NCBI GenBank assembly: GCA_009192285.1
Contig: WBVU01000011.1
Location: 926,668-990,667, forward strand
DNA: 64,000 nucleotides
DNA from: Morchella semilibera
Taxonomy: Eukaryota > Ascomycota > Pezizomycetes > Pezizales > Morchellaceae
Direction: 5' to 3'
Shown here: positions 56,077 to 64,000 of the stretch, one piece after another
Numbering within the stretch: the stretch's first letter is position 1
Layout of the letters: each line of letters starts with the position of its first letter
Program-made: the position numbers and the translations under genes
The notes under the pieces: model-generated
The model's input: only the letters and a program-made list of their open reading frames with translations
Databases searched by the model: none
What the model was told of the DNA's origin: nothing

Positions 56077-59000
56077 ATGTCGTCTATGCGTGGTATAATT
56101 TCCCCATACAAGTTAGAGTGAGGGGGATAGTTAGCTAAGAAGCGCGCCAGGATTGGTTCAGTTTATTGCGGATCTGAGGAATGCGAGGGCGAGAGAGTTG
56201 GAGGAAAAGAGAATAAATAAGGAACTTGCAAATATACGGTCGGTCCCCGTGTGCCCAGTTCACTCCGATTCACCCCAGTCTCGACCTCGACCCAGAAGTC
56301 TACGAATCCTCCCTTACCTCTTCAATCTTACCATCTCTCCTCTCTCCCATGATTCATGTGCTGATCCTATTCAAGACAAAAGTTTAAAGGCAGGCAGGCG
56401 TATTTGCAATTGGTTTGATTGACTATACTAGAACTGTTTACAAAACTAACATTTCCCCCTCCAAAAAAAGATGGCAACCTGAACGGATACCACAAGAAAA
56501 AATACGTCTGTAAAGTATGGGACCCCCACACCTCTCTTAGATCATATCCTAACGCTACCACGTACAGCTCCTTTACATCTACATTCTTGGCTGGAATGTC
56601 GACTTTGGCCATCTCGAGGCCGTGAACCTCATTTCTGCCACAAAATACTCCGAGAAACAAATTGGCTATCTCGCTGTAACACTCTTTCTGAACGAAAAGC
56701 ATGACTTTCTTCATCTTGTCGTCAATTCCATTAAAAAGGACCTTCTCGATCATAATGAACTTAACAATTGTCTCGCCTTACACGCAATTGCGAATGTTGG
56801 CGGACGGGAAATGGGCGAGGCCCTGAGTCCTGATGTACACCGGCTGTTGATCTCGCCAGCGTCGAAGTCCTTCGTAAAGAAGAAGGCTGCATTGACGTTG
56901 CTGAGGTTGTATAGGAAGTACCCGGGAATTATCCAGAATGAGTGGGCAGAAAGAATAATATCACTCATGGATGATCCGGACTTGGGTGTAGCACTGTCGG
57001 TCACATCGTTAGTGATGGCGCTAGTGCAAGATAACCCGGAGGCGTATAAGGGAAGCTATATCAAAGCCGCCCACAGACTTAAGAGGGTAGTTGTGGATAA
57101 TGAGTATACGCAAGATTATATCTATTATAAAGTTCCATGCCCGTGGATCCAAGTCAAGCTTCTGCGGCTCTTACAATACTATCCACCCTCTGGTAAATCT
57201 ATCCTCTACTCTTCAATACTCTTTAATGCACTCATTCTAACACTCTCATCCATTAGAGGATGTAAATGTTCAAAACATGATCCGTGAGTCTCTTCAGCGC
57301 GTTCTGGACTCGGCTTCCGACGCACCCAAAAATGTGCAACAAAACAATGCCCAGAACGCAGTTCTTTTTGAGGCCATCAATCTCGCAATCCATCTGGATT
57401 CCGAAACTGGGCTAATGACTCAAATCGCTGTTCGTCTTGGCCGTTTTATTGTTTCCAAAGAAACAAACGTCCGCTACCTCGGTCTAGAGGCAATGACGCA
57501 TTTAGCAGCTCGTTCTGAAACACTCGAGCCGATAAAGAAGCATCAAGCAACCATTATAGCCTCTCTCCGTGACCGTGATATCTCTGTCAGGAGGAAAGCA
57601 CTGGACCTACTGTATAGCATGTGTGATACGACCAACGCGCAACAGATTGTTACTGAGCTGTTGAAGTACCTCCAGAGTGCGGATTTTGCAATTAGAGAGG
57701 AGATGGTTTTGAAAATCGCGATCTTGACAGAGAAATATGCGACTGAGTTTCAGTGGTATGTGGATATATCACTACGCCTCATCAGCATGGCTGGTGATCA
57801 CGTCAGCGACGAAGTTTGGCAACGTGTGATCCAGATTGTCACGAACAACGAAGAGCTACAGGTCTATGCTGCGCAAAACATATTGCAGCATGTAAAGGGG
57901 ATGCAGTGCCACGAGACACTAGTAAAGATAGGGGGATACTTACTAGGAGAATTTGGGCATCTAATCGCAGATATGCAAGGGTGTAGTCCCATTGAGCAGT
58001 TCATGGCCCTGCAGTCCAAGTTCAATGGATGTTCCTCCGCGACAAGAGCGATACTGCTAAGCTCATACGTCAAGTTTGTGAATCTATTCCCCGAGATTAA
58101 ACCTCAGTTGCTACAGGTGTTTCATGTATACTCGCACACGCTCGACCCGGAGCTACAGCAGCGGGCATGTGAATATCTTGCCCTCACATCTCTCCCAACT
58201 GACGATCTTCTCCGGACCGTATGTGATGAGATGCCACCATTTCCCGAACGTACCTCAGCACTTCTTTCAAGACTGCATCAGAAACATGCAGGCACGAGTG
58301 ATAAACGAACATGGGTTATTGGTGGCAAAGACGCAAATACAGATAAAGAGTTCCAACTCACTCTCAATACGGGTCTGAAACGTTCTTTTACGAACGCTGG
58401 GAATGGGACCCCTACTACTGCAAAGAGCACGGGGCTTGATAGTATACCTGCCCTTACACCAACACAGGAGCTTGCTGGGTTGAACTTAAACGGTGACAGC
58501 GCCACAGCCGCGAAGAAGGAGACACTAAATCTTGCATCTCCAACGCATCTTAGCCCTGACTGGAGTATTGGTTACAACCGCCTCCTAATCCGTTCAGAGG
58601 GTGTCCTCTACGAGGACGTTCAGATCCAGATCGGTCTACGGAGCGAATACAGAGGCCACATGGGTTGTATCATTCTTTACTACACCAACAAATCTCCTGT
58701 TGCCATTGGCTCTTTCACTACCACTGTCAATAATAATGCGCCAGGGCAGTTGTCGTTGAAGTGTCAAAACATCCCGGACACTATAGTGCAGCCTGAGGGC
58801 CAAACACAGCAGACTATCATGCTCGAAGCAACCACTCTCTTCAGCGAAGCACCAACTATTAGGATATCGTATCTTGCTGGTGCGCTCCAGGCACTAACGC
58901 TTAAGTTGCCGGTGGTGCCGAGTAAGTTTATGGAGCCAGCAGCGCTAAGTGGTGAAGATTTCTTCAAACGATGGAAGCAGATTGGAGGCCCGCCGAGAGA

Positions 59001-59373
59001 GGCACAGAAGGTGTTTGGGATCAGTGTTAAGGGCAATGTGATTGATGTTGCCAGGACAAAGAAGGTGGTAGAGGGGTTCAAGTGGGGAGTTATGGATGGT
59101 GTAGATCCAAATGCAAAGAATGTAGTAGGCGCAAGTGTGCTACATACCGCTGGTGGGAAGTTTGGGTGTTTGTTGAGGCTGGAACCGAATTTAGAAACGA
59201 AGGTATGCTGCATTGCCTTCTCATTGATTTAAGAGACTAACCAGTATGTACGAATTTAGATGTATAGGATCACGATCAGGGCAACAGACGAGAAAGCCCC
59301 ACCAATGCTATTGAAGATCATGGAAGAACGGCTTGCATTGGCGTCACCGCCATCAGATTTTGGAAAAAGATAA
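56077..59373 (+). CDS. APL3: AP-2 adaptor complex alpha subunit
   Basis: Large adaptin of the AP-2 clathrin adaptor at the plasma membrane (endocytic cargo, PIP2 binding). Exons: 56077-56092 (MSSMR), 56151-56238, 56376-56389 (14 nt), 56471-56514, 56568-57192, 57257-59202 and 59260-59373. The sum is 2847 nt, 948 residues, the usual size. Diagnostic stretches: GLVQFIADLRNARARELEEK, DGNLNGYHKKKYVCK, LLYIYILGWNVDFGHLEAVN, SATKYSEKQIGYLAVTLFLN, KVPCPWIQVKLLRLLQYYPP, VRYLGLEAMTHLA, then hinge and alpha-ear (WSIGYNRLLIRSEGVLYEDV, FFKRWKQIGGPPREAQKVF). The family peptide NIRxKFKDGN can only be rebuilt with the tiny exon and a following GC-AG intron. Confidence 0.93.
56376..56389 (+). other. 14-nt microexon of AP-2 alpha
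   Basis: ACAAAAGTTTAAAG joins CG of the previous exon and AT of the next to give R-Q-K-F-K-D, the conserved adaptin sequence. Upstream acceptor is TTCAAG; downstream donor is GCAGGC (non-canonical GC). Phases sum correctly across the whole gene. Confidence 0.7.
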
Positions 59374-61426
59374 TACTTATTTGTGTTGGCTGGGAAATAG
59401 AGAAGGAGTTGGGGTGGGGAGGTTGTAATCATCGCTGCACTGTTTTATTGTAGGGACGTATATAATACCATATTATTTTCTTTCTCATAGCGTATATTTG
59501 TGAGTTGGTGGTGGGGCAGTAAATAGTTTGTGGATATGATTAAGTTATTGATATTGAGGTTTGGATAATTAGGTGGATATAAATTGTGATTCCATTGATC
59601 GGATTATCGGAGGTCCTTTGGGCCTCATAGAATGCACGTTACAGCGCTTTATCCATTGCAAAGTCTCACAGCTTGTACCACTCACCTGCGAGTGATATTT
59701 TGTGATTTAGGTAGATGAGCCTTTTCTAGATTTAGTTTGAGCCGTTCACTGCTTTTACTTGACCCTAGTAGAAGTTTTAGCCGATCTGGTAATCTCACCT
59801 TAATATATATAGGAGGGTAGCCTCTTTTTGTAGGGGGTACCTAAGGGTCTCGGCATGTGGGTGTTTCCGCTCCGTAGGAAAGCGGGGGGGGGGGGGGGGG
59901 TTTCCCAGCACCCGGCGTCTAAATGGGATATGCGAATCTGCGATTGAGTGTGACTAAATGAGTGTGCTGGCTTTAGATGGTTGGGGTATTCCACGCCATT
60001 GGGCTATATTTAACCTCATGGCTGCATACAAGCAAACAATAAATGGAGGGCTGGAAAGGAATTGATGGGGGGAAAGGGAAGGGTCAAATGATAAGTTCAG
60101 GGGGCCTACCTGGCGAATGATGAGGCTCGAGATAATGAGCGCGCCAGGCCGGCAAGTGTTGCGGAAGTTGCGAGTGGTTTTGCTATGTTTTGTGTTGCGT
60201 GTGTTTGTTTTTATTTCTTGGCGGGGTGAGGGATGAGGGGAGGAAAACAGGCCCACTCCAGGGGGGAGAGGGTCATTACCATAGCCTAAAGGCTGGATGT
60301 AATTAATGAAGTAAACAAAAAAAAAGCAAACAATAAATTGGGTCGCGAATTTGGTTCCGAGTGATACCTTGTGATTGATCCGAGACTTTACCTCTTGATC
60401 GACGCTTTCCCTTACTTAAGTACATGTACTTAGTCTTAGCAGTTTTGTTACTACCGTACTACATGTATGTACCTTTATACATACATGTATCTTCGTTGGT
60501 GTTTCTATCAACCATTTGGTGTCACTCGAGAAAAGTTTCTGACCCGGACATGTTGAAGGAACGGGGCTAGGTTTTTTCTCTTTTTTTTCGTTTAATTCAA
60601 ATTAGACCGGATGGTGACAAGTACATATATAAACAGGCATGTTTGTGGTAGAGGAGCGCGAACGACTGGAGTAGGTTAAAAGAGCAAAGAAGGTTGCCAC
60701 ATCATGCGTTGAGAGGCTGTGTTCTAGTGGTTGTGAGGGATGGATATGGGGTGGTCGTGGAGGAGAGGTTACCCAGCCACGCATGGGGGTGGGTTCAATT
60801 CCTGCCCCTGGTGGACTAACTTTTTTTTTTCGGGCGTATCCATCTCCTAGGTTGAGTGTGTGGGATCCTCCTTTATGAATTCCTTGGTCCGTACTTACAA
60901 TATCCGGTAGAGTTGGTGCGAGGGTCGACACTGAAAGAGTGGGCTGCTTACATGTATGTAGTCCGTGCATACAGCAAAAGGTTCCTTTAAGAGCCCATAG
61001 AACTGTCGGGTCACGCAAGACCCACATTTGCAATGATTCTTAGGCGCTGATAGTACCCTTCTAAAGTCTCCTTTATGTCAACCCCGAATGGCGAACGCCT
61101 TATTAGGGCTCGGTGTAACTCAGCAGCAGTACATGTGGTTGGTGCCTCTTGATCTCCCTGTGGTATTAATTACGAGTTTACATATCTCTTAAGAATACCG
61201 GCTCTGCAAAGTTAATAGCCAGTGCTCAGAATAGACATGTAGTACACATGAAGTATAAATAAATAAGTAAATAGACGTAGTACAAATTAGTAACAGAAAC
61301 CACAGAGTGATAATCCGTGATCCAGGCAAGGTCAGCCGCTGACGTAAAACACCACTAAACTCCGCACCAACCTGGCCGTAGATACTTGTACCCACCAGTA
61401 AATAACGGCCTCAATTCGAATTCGCA
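59374..61426. other. 2 kb spacer with SINE-like element
   Basis: No protein gene seen. It contains a 17-base poly-G (59884-59900), a 16-bp perfect palindrome TAAGTACATGTACTTA at 60417-60432, four TACATGTA octamers (60421, 60460, 60482, 60949) and a pol III-like element near 60720-60830. The rest looks unstructured. Confidence 0.6.
60700..60830 (+). mobile_element. tRNA-derived SINE head with pol III terminator
   Basis: A-box-like TGTTCTAGTGG (60720-60730), B box GGTTCAATTCC (60792-60802, one mismatch from GGTTCGANTCC) and a T10 terminator (60821-60830). TCTAGTGGT and GGTTCAATTCC recall Gly/Glu-type tRNAs, but the A-B distance is stretched and no acceptor stem pairs, so it is a SINE or tRNA relic, not a working tRNA. 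Confidence 0.5.
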
Positions 61427-62314
61427 ATGTCCTCATCAGCACCCGTGATCCTACTCACTGGCGCCTCCCGTGGCGTTGGCCTTGCAATTGCCCAGCACCT
61501 CCTCCAGCACTCTGCCCGTCTGTTCGTCGTCGCCCGGACTACCGCCCCCCTCGAAGCCCTCAAGGCGGAGTTTCACGGCCAGGTGGACTACCTCTCTGGT
61601 GATCTTGCCGATGACTCTGTCTGTAGAGCTGCTGTAACACAGGCTGTTGCGACGTATGGTAGGCTTGATGGTGTGGTTGTGAACCACGGAGTGCTAGAGC
61701 CTGTTGCGAGGGTTGCGGATGCCGATGTTGACGCGTGGAAGGCTGCGTTTGACGTGGGTTTCTTCGGAGTTGTTGCTATGGTGAAGGAGGCCATCCCGGA
61801 GTTGAGAAAGACAAATGGAAGAGTGGTGTTTGTGAGCAGTGGTGCGGCGGTGACGGGGTATGAGGGGTGGGGTGCGTATGGGTCAAGCAAGGCCGCATTG
61901 AACCATTTAGCAACTACCATCGCGTCAGAGGAGAAGGGGATTACAAGCATCTCCATCAGGCCCGGAGTCATTGGTTTGTTCTTTCTGTGATTCTCTTTGG
62001 CTACGATTGCGGCATATATTGATTGATCATTGTCGTGCAGATACACAAATGCAGCAGGAAATCAGGGAGAAGCATGCAGCCGCAATGGGAGAGACGCATG
62101 ACAGGTTCATGAAGCTGAAGGAGACTGGCAAACTGTTGAGGCCTGATCAGCCCGGGAATGTCATCGCGAAGTTGGCACTGAAGGCTCCTAAAGAACTCTC
62201 AGGAAAATTCTTGAAGTAAGCTCCCCTCCTCTTCCCTTTACAATATGGTATGAGCATGTTTGCTGATGTAGTTACAGTTGGAACGCGGAGCAATTGGCAG
62301 ATTTTCAGGAGTAA
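61427..62314 (+). CDS. Short-chain dehydrogenase/reductase (YIR035C/sepiapterin-reductase-like)
   Basis: Classical SDR, cytosolic NADP(H) oxidoreductase. Exons: 61427 to about 61972, 62039 to 62216, and a last piece ending at 62312-62314; 263 or so residues. Rossmann TGASRGVGLAIAQHL (TGxxxGxG), NADP-favouring VVARTTAP after beta2, GDLADDS, NHGVL (a variant of NNAG), catalytic Ser in VFVSSGAAV and the Y-x3-K in GAYGSSKAALNHL, then SIRPGVIDTQMQ. The last intron (donor after TTCTTGAA, acceptor GATGTAG) avoids an early stop at 62217 and gives the family-like end YSWNAEQLADFQE. Related yeast proteins are uncharacterised, so the substrate is unknown. Confidence 0.88.
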
Positions 62315-63651
62315 TCCAGGCACCCAACTTTGAGAGATAAGGGATTCAAATGAGCATTGTAGATTGGTATAGATTTTATTACTTATACTTTTTTTCGCTA
62401 AATGCTTCATAATGTTAGTAGAGTAGATCTGCTGCGGGGCAGCATCAAGGCCGACAAGTTATTGTATCCTAGAAGATCTACCAAAACTCGTTAGCGCAAG
62501 TCCCATCAAATCATGACAGAAGACAAATTGTGCAAGAAACAGGTATATGAGTCTCAAAAGTCAGTCGAAAGATGAAAAGTCGTAATTTTTTTCATTCATA
62601 GGCACCCCAAGGGCCCCTCCGAATTAGCATGGAGTTTTTGTTCATCATTTGAGCTCCATACCCACGCCGCGATCCAAAGAAAAAAAACATTTCTTACCTT
62701 TCCCACTGTTAATAGCCGCAGAAACTGAACAATCGAGTGGATGCGCTCGTTTCTCCTCATATCTGTAGAAAATGAATATTAGTAAGTTTTCAGCAGCGCT
62801 AGAGAGTGTGGAGGAAAAGTGGAATTGAAGATGATCCAGGTGATCAGATCATATTACAGCATGTGTAAATAGAAAAGAGATTTGATTGTAAGTATAAACT
62901 AACCGTTGCTCAAACGTGAAAGGGACAAAGCCAGGCAGGCGTACCACGAAAAGAGTTATAATAGAAACAGAAATATACCTTTCGATTGACTGCTCGCAAT
63001 GAGCGCGCGGTCATTGGTGAGCGAGGCTCAATTGATGCTATATAAGAACAATCTATTTTACAGTTAGTGTCAATTCAAACTGCAAATTTATGGGCGAGGG
63101 TTGGAAACAGGAATATGAGGGGTAGAGATCAGATCAAGTCCGTTTGGCTAGGACAGTGTAGGTCACCATGAAAAGGAGGAGTTAATTCCCAATAAGATAG
63201 GGGCGACACGAATAGTTCATCATTTTGAGCGGAGTGCTCGTGGGGGAGGAGTGGAATTGGAAATGGGGAAAATAGCAAGTGGAAAGAGCTTACAGATTGT
63301 ATCAATCCCCTCCTCCTACATGATGATGGAAATATCCTTCATGCATATGGGAGGGAGGGGGCCATCGCAGTAGCAATGGCTGTTCTTGTCGCTGGTTTCA
63401 TTTGGGTAGCGGTTTGTGTTTGGTGATGGAGACGCAGGCGAGGAGGTTTTTTTTTTTGTGCGGCTTAAGTACCGACCCGCCAAGAACCCACCCACAAACC
63501 CATTGTCAGTCGGCTAAAAAGTTACCAGAGTCCATCCATCCCACATGGACCCACATTGCGGCTCAACTGCACCTGCAATCAGAAACCGCACCTCCGTCAT
63601 TTCGCCGCCCCAAACACCACCGATAATCGACCCCCCCCCCCGAAGAACAGG
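62315..63651. other. 1.3 kb spacer SDR / COX16, no gene seen
   Basis: AT-rich with several short open frames lacking any recognisable domain. Purine-rich GGGAGGGAGGGGG at 63349-63361 and a C-rich run at 63631-63641 just before COX16. No RNA gene or element was recognised. Confidence 0.55.
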
Positions 63652-64000
63652 ATGCCGACCTTCAGCTCAAAAAAATACCTCCCCGCATCCGCCGCAAATA
63701 CCATCGGGTCAAAATATCGTAAGCATCTTCAGCATTGCAGAGAAAGAACGGCTAACCATAGTCACGCCATAGGTACTGGTTTAAGCCGACACCCATTCCT
63801 CCTGTTTGGGTTGCCATTTATTGGTACTATCCTCGCCGGATCCTTCTTTCTGACTCCCGCGACGGCGCTGCGATACGAAAACCATGATCGTAAGGTCAAG
63901 AAGGTATCACAAGAGGAAGCGATGGGGCTAGGAAAGGACCGGAGAAGGGTTGATCTGAATGAGGAATATTATGTAAGTTGTTGTGCTAAGAGAGGAGGGC
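63652..64000 (+). CDS. COX16: Cytochrome c oxidase assembly protein Cox16 (3' end beyond window)
   Basis: Small inner-membrane protein needed for Cox1/Cox2 assembly into complex IV. Exon 1 is 63652-63718 (MPTFSSKKYLPASAANTIGS), exon 2 is 63773-63972, then a GTAAGT donor at 63973 and the window ends in the intron. The joined frame has RHPFLLFGLPFIGTILAGSF as the single membrane span (residues ~28-47), then LTPATALRYENHDRKVKKVS and EEAMGLGKDRRRVDLNEEYY, the signature Cox16 tail. 89 residues are seen; the C-terminal exon lies outside. Confidence 0.92.
   Translation, partial: MPTFSSKKYLPASAANTIGSKYRKHLQHCRERTANHSHAIGTGLSRHPFLLFGLPFIGTILAGSFFLTPATALRYENHDRKVKKVSQEEAMGLGKDRRRVDLNEEYYVSCCAKRGG

Noticed and set aside
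62560-62660. C/D snoRNA-like GATGAAAAG words
   Set aside because: No matching D box or terminal stem at a proper distance.
1-64000. Biosynthetic cluster, defence island or virus-derived element
   Set aside because: Genes are unrelated housekeeping functions; no synthase, nuclease-toxin pair, integrase, reverse transcriptase or capsid-like frame was seen.

Overview
This 64 kb window is a nuclear chromosome segment from a filamentous ascomycete. Short GT-AG introns, lariat-type CTGAC/CTAAT sites, pyrimidine-rich leaders and gene content (VPS3, MGM101, EXO84, fungal eIF4G, SLH1, a fungal cysteine-rich metallothionein-like gene) all fit. The long repeat-bearing intergenic gaps suggest an early-diverging Pezizomycotina lineage such as Pezizomycetes, but that placement is inference. 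No prokaryotic, phage or CRISPR material was seen. Genes were identified by reading translations and joining exons by hand; no database search was possible.

Layout. 0-24 kb is gene dense: kynureninase (minus, cut by the left edge), ISA2 (plus), NOB1 (plus), EXO84 (minus), VPS3 (plus), MGM101 (plus), a nitrilase-family amidohydrolase (minus), eIF3 subunit l (plus), a gap with a Tc1/mariner-like MITE and a tRNA-derived SINE, an unrecognised membrane protein (minus) and an RRM protein (plus). 24-29 kb holds eIF4G (minus). 29-35.5 kb is a gene desert with simple repeats and one pseudogene-like SnoaL-family exon. 35.5-44 kb has NSE1 (minus), GOT1 (plus), profilin (minus) and a fungal-specific protein (plus). 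44-62 kb has SLH1/ASCC3 helicase (minus), TRM1 (plus), the cysteine-rich protein, AP-2 alpha (plus) and an SDR (plus). COX16 (plus) runs off the right edge.

Most genes are unrelated housekeeping functions (translation, RNA maturation, vesicle traffic, mitochondrial upkeep), many arranged as divergent pairs that share a promoter of about 0.25-0.5 kb. They do not form a biosynthetic cluster or defence island.

Most unusual points: (1) the palindrome TACATGTA occurs about 18 times by eye, essentially always outside coding exons; (2) three genes between 24 and 44 kb (eIF4G, GOT1 and the 42 kb gene) need several reading-frame changes while the other large genes are clean, which suggests local sequence error or real decay; (3) AP-2 alpha appears to need a 14-nt microexon followed by a GC-AG intron; (4) three inverted-repeat elements and two tRNA-like SINE heads sit in the gaps; (5) TRM1 has an in-frame 72-residue N-terminal extension that fits dual targeting. 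I found no convincing wholly new system.
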